Source of the DNA: Ga0077527 sp038144955
GTDB taxonomy: Bacteria > Pseudomonadota > Gammaproteobacteria > Burkholderiales > SG8-41
Reading direction: 5' to 3'
Length of the DNA: 7,435 nucleotides
NCBI GenBank assembly: GCA_038144955.1
Contig: JAYQOT010000080.1
Span: 1-7,435, forward strand
Shown here: piece by piece, positions 1-6,021 of the stretch
Position numbering within the stretch: position 1 is the stretch's first letter
How the letters are laid out: the number at the start of each line of letters is the position of its first letter
Program-made: the position numbers and the translations under genes
Notes under the pieces: generated by a model
The model's database searches: none
What the model was told of the DNA's origin: nothing
What the model saw: only the letters and a program-made list of their open reading frames with translations

Positions 1-30
1 CGACGAAGCGTAACCGCAGAGTGGGGCAAA

Positions 31-60
31 CTAAAAACGGGGCCGTAGCCCCGTTTTTAG
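31..60. terminator. Bidirectional rho-independent terminator
   Basis: A perfect 13-bp inverted repeat (31-43 paired with 48-60) encloses the 4-nt loop CGTA. The stem has a GC-rich core (ACGGGGC/GCCCCGT) flanked by a five-A run on the left and a five-T run on the right, so it reads as an intrinsic terminator on both strands. It lies 16 bp beyond the stop codon of the minus-strand peroxiredoxin gene and is its obvious terminator. Its symmetry suggests that it also stops a plus-strand transcript entering from the left of the window. The structure is read directly from the sequence; bidirectional use is inferred. Confidence 0.92.
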
Positions 61-76
61 TTGAAGCGAAACATGA

Positions 77-580
77 TCAAAGCTTGGCGAGTATCGCTTC
101 CGCCGACGAGACTTCGAACTTGCCCGGCGCTTCGACGGCGACATGCTTGACCACGCCGTTGTCGACGATCATCGCGAAGCGGTTGGTGCGTACACCCATG
201 CCGCGCGCGGTGAGGTCGAGTTCCAGTCCCAGCGCCCTGGTGAAATTGACACTGCCGTCGGCGAGCATGCGCACCTTGTTGCCGACTTTCTGGTCACGCC
301 CCCAGGCGGCCATCACGAAGGCGTCATTGGCGGCGAGGCACCAGACTTCATTGACGCCCTTGGCTTTCAGTGCGTCGTGCTGGGCAACGTAACCCGGCAC
401 GTGCTTGGCCGAACAGGTGGGAGTGTAGGCACCCGGCAGGCCGAAGATCACGATCTTCTTGCCCTTGGTGGCTTCGGCAACGTCGACTTCCTTGGGCGGC
501 ATCGGGCAGCCGTTGGATGCGTCGAATTCGGTGGACTCCATCAGTTTGCCGACGGGGAGGGTTTGGCCTTCTGCAATCAT
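77..580 (-). CDS. Peroxiredoxin, Prx5-like (AhpC/TSA/redoxin family)
   Basis: A 167-residue thiol peroxidase expected to act in the cytosol, reducing hydrogen peroxide and organic hydroperoxides. The peroxidatic motif P-x3-T-x2-C is intact (Pro49, Thr53, Cys56, within PGAYTPTC). The usual active-site arginine is probably Arg134, in NRFAMIVDNG. The NDAFVMAAWG block (85-94) is characteristic of the Prx5 group. Length fits a single-domain Prx5 with no fused glutaredoxin. Two other cysteines exist, Cys25 in an N-terminal loop and Cys81. The C-terminal resolving cysteine of human PRDX5 has no counterpart, so recycling may be 1-Cys-like or use glutaredoxin or thioredoxin (inference). The ATG at 580 is chosen because AAAGGA lies 6 nt upstream of it. 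An in-frame GTG at 595 would place that ribosome site inside the coding region. The gene lies 179 bp downstream of the mscS-type gene on the same strand. Confidence 0.93.
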   Translation of the reverse strand: MIAEGQTLPVGKLMESTEFDASNGCPMPPKEVDVAEATKGKKIVIFGLPGAYTPTCSAKHVPGYVAQHDALKAKGVNEVWCLAANDAFVMAAWGRDQKVGNKVRMLADGSVNFTRALGLELDLTARGMGVRTNRFAMIVDNGVVKHVAVEAPGKFEVSSAEAILAKL

Positions 581-586
581 ACGCGA

Positions 587-592
587 TCCTTT
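587..592 (-). promoter_or_regulatory. Shine-Dalgarno that fixes the peroxiredoxin start
   Basis: On the minus strand this reads AAAGGA, followed by 6 nt and then the ATG at 580-578. It falls within the possible 5-codon extension from the GTG at 595, so it favours the ATG over the GTG. Confidence 0.7.
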
Positions 593-618
593 CACACGGG
601 TTTCATTGTCGAAGCGCT

Positions 619-647
619 ATTTTAGTCTGGTGCGCCTTAAATGTCGG
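619..647 (-). promoter_or_regulatory. Putative sigma-70 promoter for the peroxiredoxin gene
   Basis: On the minus strand a TAAAAT box (619-624, five of six to TATAAT) lies exactly 17 bp downstream of CCGACA (642-647, four of six to TTGACA). Transcription would start near 611-613, leaving a leader of roughly 30 nt before the ATG at 580. This would let the peroxiredoxin be expressed independently of the channel gene upstream. No OxyR site could be recognised by eye. The rest of the 581-759 spacer shows no clear terminator for the upstream gene. Confidence 0.45.
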
Positions 648-759
648 CTGCATCGTGTGATACCCCCGTTAATTCCATGGCGCGCAAATGGTTATGAAGC
701 CAGGGTTATGCAGTCAGCGCATGGGAAATGCACCGAACGGAACGGTATTGCGCAGGTTC

Positions 760-2388
760 TTATTTGCGCGGGGCCGCTGGCTGCGGATGCCAGTGCCCTT
801 CGGGCACGATCTTGGCTTTTTCGGGATCGTTTTCGTAATGCGGCGACATGATCTGCACGCCGTAACGGTTGAACGTGTCCTGGATGGTGGCGTTCAGTTC
901 GCTGAGGAGTTGCGGGCGGGTGTAGGGGCCCAGGCCGGCTTGTGCAACCAGGCGATACTCCACGTAAAAGTCCGACAGTGCGGTCTGCAGCACGAAGGGG
1001 GACGGTTCTTTGAGTATCTGCGGTATCTGTGCTGCCGCTTCCTGCAGCATGGCATGCACCTGGCGCCACGGCGTGTCATAGCCGATGGTGATGGTGCTCT
1101 CGATCTGAAATCCGTCCTGAGCGGAATTTCTCGAGAAATTGCGCGTGACGTTGCCGATGACCAGTGCGTTGGGCAGCGAGATTTCTTCACCGGCGCCCGT
1201 GCGCAATCGCGTCACAAACATGCCGATCTGCACCACGGTGCCTTCGCAATCCTGGATGCGTACGTATTCCCCGATCCGCAGCGCGTGCGTGAACACCAGA
1301 ATCATGCCGCTGGCGATCTGGCCGACCAGGCCCGAGGCGCCGATCGAGACCATCAGGCCGAGCATGACCGACAGTCCCTTGAACGCTTCGGTCTGGGAGC
1401 CGGGCAGATAGGGATAGGCCATCGCCAGTGCAAACAGCCAGATTGCAAAATTTACCAGCCGCCGGGTGGCTGGCGCGGTGTGCGTGTCCAGCGAGCCGAC
1501 TTGCAGCATGCCGGTCGCGATCTGGTCAAAGAGTGCGGTTGAGATCTGGGTGGCCACACGTGCGAGCAGGAAGATGATGGCGGCAGTGAACAGTCCGGGC
1601 AGCGAAGCCGCCGTGGAACGGATGCCGCCGGCAAGCAGTGCCTGCAGGGATGCAGTCAGGTTTTCGGAAGCGGGCCGCGTGGCTGCAAACTGTCCGAGCG
1701 CGTAGGCGGCAAAGGCGAGCACGGCGAGCAGGCCGAGTATCCATACCAGGACTACGCTTGCGCGCACCAGGAACGCCAGTGCCAGTCCTGTCATCCGGGT
1801 GCTCATGCCCAGACTGGTGAGGCGATCCAGCTGACTGTTGACCCGGGTCAGCACCAGGTAGCGCAGCCAGCGTGAAATCCGCGCCAGCAGCCACAGCACG
1901 AACAGCAGCCCGGCCAGTGCTGCCAGCGATTTTAGTATGGCTATCGCATTGGAGCGCGTGTCGCTGCGTTCGCGCGATTCCGCCCAAACTTTCTGCAGCA
2001 CCCGCGAGGCGCGGTTGGCAAGAATCTCGGCGGTCTCGCCGGTGAGCTTGCGCGCATCGCTCTCCAGTACGCTGAACATCGGCTTGTCATCGATCAGTAC
2101 CAGAAAGCCCTGTTCGGCGGGCTTGATCGAAGTCCAGCCGTCGCCGGGTTCTGCGAGTGCGCGTTCGATATGGTGCCGTGCGGCCTCGGCGCGCTCGGTC
2201 GGCGTCAGGTCGCCCAGGTTGCCGCGGAAGACGTGGATGCTGCGATGGCCGACGACGAGCGGTATGGCTGAGGCCGATGGGTCATCCGCGCCCAGGCTGG
2301 AGGCCGGCAGATACAGCACGGTGCCCAGCAGCAGCGCGGGAAGTGCAAGTAAGAGGCGGGCAATCTTGCGCAAAGAGGTCATCACCAT
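760..2388 (-). CDS. MscS-family small-conductance mechanosensitive channel with long N-terminal extension
   Basis: A 542-residue inner-membrane channel, expected to open under membrane tension and release solutes during hypo-osmotic shock. Residues 1-34 resemble a signal peptide (basic start, hydrophobic 11-27, possible cleavage near SLGA). Residues 35-147 form a hydrophilic, probably periplasmic domain. Hydrophobic segments follow at about 148-169, 203-231, 262-280 and 311-328, then the glycine/alanine-rich pore helix at about 338-370. The MscS signature is clear after the pore: RIGEYVRI (371-378), EGTVVQIG (382-389), a TRLRTGAGEE turn (393-402) and SLPNALVIGNVTRNFS (404-419), the typical beta domain. 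Gly353 appears to match the E. coli MscS Gly113 hinge. The protein is nearly twice the length of E. coli MscS (286 residues). ATGs at 2388 and 2382 are both possible and neither has a strong ribosome site, so the start is uncertain by two codons. The gene is divergent from the transporter gene. Confidence 0.9.
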   Translation of the reverse strand: MVMTSLRKIARLLLALPALLLGTVLYLPASSLGADDPSASAIPLVVGHRSIHVFRGNLGDLTPTERAEAARHHIERALAEPGDGWTSIKPAEQGFLVLIDDKPMFSVLESDARKLTGETAEILANRASRVLQKVWAESRERSDTRSNAIAILKSLAALAGLLFVLWLLARISRWLRYLVLTRVNSQLDRLTSLGMSTRMTGLALAFLVRASVVLVWILGLLAVLAFAAYALGQFAATRPASENLTASLQALLAGGIRSTAASLPGLFTAAIIFLLARVATQISTALFDQIATGMLQVGSLDTHTAPATRRLVNFAIWLFALAMAYPYLPGSQTEAFKGLSVMLGLMVSIGASGLVGQIASGMILVFTHALRIGEYVRIQDCEGTVVQIGMFVTRLRTGAGEEISLPNALVIGNVTRNFSRNSAQDGFQIESTITIGYDTPWRQVHAMLQEAAAQIPQILKEPSPFVLQTALSDFYVEYRLVAQAGLGPYTRPQLLSELNATIQDTFNRYGVQIMSPHYENDPEKAKIVPEGHWHPQPAAPRK

Positions 2389-2484
2389 CAGTCGGGATAT
2401 CAGGAAAGAAGCTTGCGGATCAGGTGGTTATCGATTGTTCGCGGCTGTGTATTCTACTGGGGCTGGTTGCCGCCGGGATTGATG

Positions 2485-2490
2485 TATAAT
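2485..2490 (+). promoter_or_regulatory. Consensus -10 box upstream of the MFS transporter gene
   Basis: A perfect TATAAT lies 46 bp before the ATG at 2537, in an AT-rich stretch (about 2478-2521) that contrasts with the GC-rich surroundings. No good -35 box is found at 16-18 bp; the nearest TTG (2467) is too close. Transcription would start near 2496-2498. The call rests on the -10 box and local composition. I could not identify a matching minus-strand promoter for the divergent channel gene. Confidence 0.45.
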
Positions 2491-2536
2491 ATCGCAATAA
2501 AATCAATTAGTTACTGAATATCTGCTGGCAGACCTG

Positions 2537-3697
2537 ATGGCTGCGGGCCACCTTCTCGTGCACAAGCCACTCTATTTCAAGCTCTCGTTGTTCTATCTGT
2601 TCTACTTCGCCTACCTCGGCGCGTTCGCACCGTTTTTTGCGTTGTATCTGAAGTCGGCAGGCATGAGCGCGGTCGAGATCGGCGTGCTGATGGCCTCGCC
2701 GCAAATGACGCGGATCGTTGCGCCGCATCTGTGGGGTTGGCTTGCCGACCATGGCGGCAACCGTTTGCGCATCGTGCGCGCGTCGGGCATTGCCGGAACA
2801 CTGGTGTTCGCGCTGGCGTTCTGGAGTGAATCCTTTGTCGCGCTGTTTGCAGTGCTCCTCGGCATGACGTTTTTCTGGAGCGCGGCACTGCCGCTGATCG
2901 AGGCCACCACGTTGTCGCATCTGGGCGAGGAACTCGGCCGCTACGGCCGTATCCGTGTTTGGGGCTCGGTGGGTTTCATCCTCGCTGTGGTCGGTGTCGG
3001 CTATCTGCTCGATCAGGCCGCGCCGCGCATCCTGCTGTGGGTGATTCTGGCCATGATGGCGGCGATGCTGACGCAGTCCTTCTTCCTGCGCGAGGCGGCG
3101 GTGGTACCACATGCCGACGATCATCTGCCGGTGTGGCATATCGTGCGCCAGCCGGCGGTGATTGCCATCGTCGTCGCTTCAGCCTTTCTTGCCGCGGCAC
3201 ACGGGCCGTACTACACCTTTTACACCATTCACCTCGTTAACCACGGCTACACCAAGGCGCTGGCGGGCTGGCTGTGGGCACTCGGCGTGATCTGCGAAAT
3301 CGGAATTTTCATCTGGATGTCGCATCTGTATCGCGCGTTTTCGCTGCGCGCGATCCTGATCGCCAGTGCGCTGCTGGCGGCGCTGCGTTTCCTGATGATC
3401 GGCTGGGGTGCGGACAGCGTCGTGCTGCTGCTGGTGGCGCAGACCCTGCACGCGGCGAGTTTCGGTTCCTTCCATGCCGCCGCGATTGGCGTGGTGCACA
3501 AGCTGTTCCGCGGCCGTCACCAGGCGCGGGGGCAGGCCATCTACGGCAGCCTCGCCTACGGTTTCGGCGGGGCGATCGGCGGGCTCGCCAGCGGTTACGC
3601 CTGGAGCGGGCTGGGAGCGGCGTGGACTTTTACCCTCGGTGCCGCCTGTGCATTGCTGTCGGCGGCCGCACTGTGGAAAGGACTCCGCGATCTGTGA
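2537..3697 (+). CDS. MFS transporter, HcaT (3-phenylpropionate transporter)-like
   Basis: A 386-residue inner-membrane protein with about 12 hydrophobic segments, of the MFS_1-like/PPP family typified by E. coli HcaT. Supporting blocks, compared from memory, are the N-terminal LFYFAYLGAFAPFFALYLKS (21-40), GRYGRIRVWGSVGF (134-147; HcaT has a YGKVRLWGSVAF-like block), AHGPYYTFYTIHL (221-233) and the GWLWALGVICEIGIF region (244-258) with a membrane-embedded acidic residue, Glu254. Such proteins are probable proton symporters. Substrate cannot be assigned: the E. coli protein is linked to phenylpropionate uptake, but no aromatic-degradation genes are present here. The ATG at 2537 is the first start after an in-frame stop at 2498-2500, but no strong Shine-Dalgarno precedes it. 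The gene ends 76 bp before leuC on the same strand without a convincing terminator, so some read-through into the leu genes is possible. Confidence 0.85.
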   Translation: MAAGHLLVHKPLYFKLSLFYLFYFAYLGAFAPFFALYLKSAGMSAVEIGVLMASPQMTRIVAPHLWGWLADHGGNRLRIVRASGIAGTLVFALAFWSESFVALFAVLLGMTFFWSAALPLIEATTLSHLGEELGRYGRIRVWGSVGFILAVVGVGYLLDQAAPRILLWVILAMMAAMLTQSFFLREAAVVPHADDHLPVWHIVRQPAVIAIVVASAFLAAAHGPYYTFYTIHLVNHGYTKALAGWLWALGVICEIGIFIWMSHLYRAFSLRAILIASALLAALRFLMIGWGADSVVLLLVAQTLHAASFGSFHAAAIGVVHKLFRGRHQARGQAIYGSLAYGFGGAIGGLASGYAWSGLGAAWTFTLGAACALLSAAALWKGLRDL

Positions 3698-3727
3698 GCT
3701 TTGCCATGGAGCAGGGCGTTGCTGCTG

Positions 3728-3736
3728 TGCGATAAT
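3728..3736 (+). promoter_or_regulatory. Putative extended -10 promoter for the leuC operon
   Basis: TGC followed by GATAAT matches the extended -10 pattern TGnTATAAT with one mismatch. No good -35 box occurs at 17 bp; TTGCCA (3701-3706) is 24 bp away, which is too far. Transcription would start around 3742-3744, giving a leader of about 30 nt before leuC. Such a short leader leaves no room for a classical leucine attenuator. The box sits within a small inverted repeat (3727-3741). Confidence 0.45.
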
Positions 3737-3773
3737 CGCACCTCTTTCCGCTTGATAAATCAGGGCATAAGGC

Positions 3774-5192
3774 ATGGCCGGCAAGACGCTTTACGACAAA
3801 CTCTGGGACAGCCATCTGGTCCGCACGGAACCTGACGGCACCGCTTTGATCTACATAGATCGCCACCTGGTGCATGAAGTGACCAGTCCGCAGGCCTATG
3901 AAGGGCTGAAACTCGCCGGGCGCAAGGTGTGGCGCGGGGATTCCGTGGTGGCAACGGCTGATCACAATACGCCGACGCGCAACTGGGAACGCGGCATGGA
4001 CGGGATTACCGATCCGGTGTCGCGACTTCAGGTCGAAACCCTGGACAAGAACATCAAGGAATTTCCGGTCAAGGTCTATTTTCCGTTCCTCGACAAGCGA
4101 CAGGGCATTGTGCACGTGATCGGACCGGAGAACGGCGCGACTCTGCCGGGCATGACGGTGGTGTGTGGTGATTCGCATACCAGCACCCACGGCGCGTTCG
4201 CGGCGCTAGCCTTCGGCATCGGCACCAGTGAAGTCGAGCATGTGCTCGCCACGCAGTGCATGGTGATGAAGAAGTACAAGAACATGAAGATCGTGGTCGA
4301 AGGCAAGACGGGGCCGGGGGTCACGGGCAAGGACATTGCGCTTGCCATCATCGGCAGGATCGGAACTGCCGGTGGTACCGGGCACGCCATCGAATTCTGT
4401 GGCAGCGCAATCCGTGAACTCACCATGGAAGGCCGCATGACGCTGTGTAATCTGGCGATCGAAGCGGGTGCGCGCACCGGTATGGTCGCGGTGGACGACA
4501 AGACCATCGAGTACTGCAAGGGCCGCATGTTTTCGCCGACCGGCGCGCTGTGGGACAAGGCCGTCGCTTACTGGCGCACGCTGGTCAGTGACCCGGACGC
4601 GAAATTCGACACCGTGGTGACGATCAAGGCCGAAGACATCGTGCCGCAGGTGACCTGGGGCACGTCCCCGGAAATGGTGACCACGGTCGACGGCAAAGTG
4701 CCGGATCCGGAGAAGGAAACCAACCCGGTCAAGCGCGAAGGTTATGCGCGCGCGCTGAAGTACATGGATCTGAAGCCGAACATGCCGATCACTGATATTC
4801 ACATCGACAAGGTTTTCATCGGTGCCTGTACTAATTCGCGCATCGAGGACATTCGTGCCGCGGCGGCGGTGGCCAAGGGGCGCAAGGTGGCCGCCAACGT
4901 CAAGCTGGCGATGGTGGTGCCGGGTTCGGGTCAGGTGAAGGCGCAGGCCGAGCAGGAAGGCCTGGACAAGGTGCTGACCGCGGCCGGTTTTGAATGGCGC
5001 GAACCGGGCTGTTCGATGTGCCTGGGCATGAACGAAGATATCCTGAATCCGGGAGAGCGCTGCGCTTCGACTTCGAATCGCAATTTCGAAGGTCGGCAGG
5101 GTCCCGGCGGTCGCACACATCTGGTGAGTCCTGCAATGGCCGCTGCGGCGGCGGTTGCCGGACATTTTGTCGATGTACGGACATTGAAATAA
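3774..5192 (+). CDS. leuC: 3-isopropylmalate dehydratase large subunit
   Basis: A 472-residue large subunit of isopropylmalate isomerase, a cytosolic [4Fe-4S] aconitase-family enzyme that interconverts 2- and 3-isopropylmalate in leucine synthesis together with LeuD. The three cluster cysteines are visible: Cys352 in GACTNSRIEDI, and Cys413 and Cys416 in GCSMCLGMN. Other family blocks are DHNTPT (63-68), GDSHTSTHGAF (132-142) with GIGTSEVEH (148-156), and NRNFEGRQG (435-443). Length is close to E. coli LeuC (466 residues), so the protein is complete. The ATG at 3774 follows AGGG (3762-3765) at 8 nt, and the N-terminus (KTLYDKLWDSHLV) aligns with the usual family start. It is the first gene of the leu cluster, followed after 15 bp by the small lipoprotein gene. 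Confidence 0.98.
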   Translation: MAGKTLYDKLWDSHLVRTEPDGTALIYIDRHLVHEVTSPQAYEGLKLAGRKVWRGDSVVATADHNTPTRNWERGMDGITDPVSRLQVETLDKNIKEFPVKVYFPFLDKRQGIVHVIGPENGATLPGMTVVCGDSHTSTHGAFAALAFGIGTSEVEHVLATQCMVMKKYKNMKIVVEGKTGPGVTGKDIALAIIGRIGTAGGTGHAIEFCGSAIRELTMEGRMTLCNLAIEAGARTGMVAVDDKTIEYCKGRMFSPTGALWDKAVAYWRTLVSDPDAKFDTVVTIKAEDIVPQVTWGTSPEMVTTVDGKVPDPEKETNPVKREGYARALKYMDLKPNMPITDIHIDKVFIGACTNSRIEDIRAAAAVAKGRKVAANVKLAMVVPGSGQVKAQAEQEGLDKVLTAAGFEWREPGCSMCLGMNEDILNPGERCASTSNRNFEGRQGPGGRTHLVSPAMAAAAAVAGHFVDVRTLK

Positions 5193-5195
5193 CCC

Positions 5196-5201
5196 AAGGA
5201 G
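5196..5201 (+). promoter_or_regulatory. Strong Shine-Dalgarno of the entericidin-like gene
   Basis: AAGGAG directly abuts a run of three consecutive ATG codons (5202, 5205, 5208). Only the third ATG has normal spacing (6 nt), so it is the preferred start. The strength of this site suggests the small lipoprotein is translated well, probably better than its neighbours. Confidence 0.75.
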
Positions 5202-5207
5202 ATGATG

Positions 5208-5327
5208 ATGAAACGCGTTTTCTTTCTGCTGGTTGCACTGATGGTTCTTGCGGGTTGCAACACGGTGCGCGGTGTCGGTCAGGACGTGGAAAGAGCCGGC
5301 GAAGCGATCAAGAAATCGACGTATTGA
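5208..5327 (+). CDS. Entericidin A/B-family small lipoprotein
   Basis: A 39-residue lipoprotein (41 if the first of three ATGs is used). It has a basic start (MKR), a hydrophobic stretch (5-15) and a lipobox LAGC with the lipidated cysteine at 17, leaving a mature peptide of 23 residues. The mature start CNTVRGVGQD closely matches the CNT-x-RG-x-G-x-D signature of E. coli EcnA and EcnB. The rest is a short charged amphipathic segment rich in Glu and Lys. Asn at position +2 rather than Asp predicts outer-membrane sorting by the E. coli rule. In E. coli, EcnB is described as a bacteriolytic lipoprotein and EcnA as its antidote. Here there is one copy and no partner, so a toxin role cannot be inferred; an envelope role is equally possible. 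It sits between leuC (15 bp) and leuD (13 bp) and must be co-transcribed with them. Confidence 0.9.
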   Translation: MKRVFFLLVALMVLAGCNTVRGVGQDVERAGEAIKKSTY

Positions 5328-5340
5328 TGACGGAGCATTG

Positions 5341-5976
5341 ATGGAAAAGTTTGTCCGCAAGGAGGGGCTGGTCGCGCCGCTGGATCGCGCGAATGTCGAT
5401 ACCGACGCGATCATCCCCAAGCAGTTCCTGAAATCGATCCGGCGCACCGGCTTCGGGCAGAACCTGTTCGACGAATGGCGTTACCTTGACCGGGGTGAGC
5501 CTGATTCCGACAGCACCGGGCGCCCGCTGAACAAGGATTTCGTGCTCAACCGCCAGCGCTTCATCGGCGCGACGGTACTGCTTGCGCGCGAGAACTTCGG
5601 CTGTGGCTCGTCGCGCGAGCACGCGCCGTGGGCGCTGCTGCAGTTCGGCATCCAGACCATCATCGCCCCGAGTTTTGCCGACATCTTCTACAACAACAGC
5701 CTGAAGAACGGGCTGTTGCTGATCAAGCTCGACCCCAAGATCGTCGACAAGCTGTTCCGCGAGACCGAGGCCAACGAGGGCTACCGCATTGCGGTCGACC
5801 TTGAGCAGCAAACGGTGACCACGCCCTCGGGCGAGAGTTTCAGCTTCGACATTGATCCGCACCGCAAGCACTGCATGCTCAACGGTCTCGATGACATCGG
5901 ACTGACGCTGGCTCATGCCGACGAAATCAGGGCCTTCGAGGCGAAACACAAGTCGGCGCAGCCCTGGCTTTTTTAG
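5341..5976 (+). CDS. leuD: 3-isopropylmalate dehydratase small subunit
   Basis: A 211-residue small (swivel-domain) subunit that pairs with LeuC to form isopropylmalate isomerase and helps bind substrate. Family blocks are ANVDTDAIIPKQFL (17-30), GCGSSREHAPWAL (87-99), PSFADIFYNNSLKNGLL (110-126) and the C-terminal LNGLDDIGLTL (180-190). Length matches the proteobacterial LeuD group (about 200-215 residues). The ATG at 5341 follows GGAG (5332-5335) at 5 nt and gives the usual N-terminus. The frame stays open upstream to 5248, but that extension overlaps the lipoprotein gene and has no family resemblance. It lies 13 bp after the lipoprotein stop and 45 bp before leuB. Confidence 0.98.
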   Translation: MEKFVRKEGLVAPLDRANVDTDAIIPKQFLKSIRRTGFGQNLFDEWRYLDRGEPDSDSTGRPLNKDFVLNRQRFIGATVLLARENFGCGSSREHAPWALLQFGIQTIIAPSFADIFYNNSLKNGLLLIKLDPKIVDKLFRETEANEGYRIAVDLEQQTVTTPSGESFSFDIDPHRKHCMLNGLDDIGLTLAHADEIRAFEAKHKSAQPWLF

Positions 5977-5998
5977 TGACCGCCGCGGCGCGAGTCAC
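5976..5998 (+). other. Intercistronic inverted repeat between leuD and leuB
   Basis: GTGAC (5976-5980) and GTCAC (5994-5998) can pair around a GC-rich centre that contains a 10-base palindrome (5981-5990). In RNA this could make an imperfect hairpin. No T-run follows, so it is not an intrinsic terminator. It might be an mRNA processing or stability element, or chance in GC-rich DNA. Confidence 0.3.
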
Positions 5999-6021
5999 AT
6001 TCCCACGTTTACGGATTTGAT

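Noticed and set aside
581..595. A GTG start at 595 adding five residues to the peroxiredoxin
   Set aside because: The AAAGGA ribosome site for the ATG at 580 would lie inside this extension.
688..1542. A 284-codon plus-strand open frame opposite the MscS gene
   Set aside because: It lies antisense to a well-supported channel gene and its translation shows no family resemblance.
2507..3139. A 210-codon minus-strand open frame opposite the MFS gene
   Set aside because: The composition (many Arg, His, Gln) is typical of an antisense shadow, while the opposite strand encodes a clear membrane transporter.
3706..3735. A nine-codon frame (MEQGVAAVR) before leuC as a possible leader peptide for attenuation
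   Set aside because: It contains no leucine codons, has no good ribosome site, no alternative terminator hairpin follows, and it overlaps the likely leuC -10 box.
5248..5340. A 31-codon N-terminal extension of leuD
   Set aside because: It overlaps the lipoprotein gene in another frame, and the ATG at 5341 with GGAG upstream gives the standard LeuD N-terminus.
4206..5447. A 413-codon minus-strand open frame opposite leuC and the lipoprotein gene
   Set aside because: It is antisense to a clear leuC, its translation is Arg/His-rich without family motifs, and long antisense frames are expected in GC-rich coding DNA.
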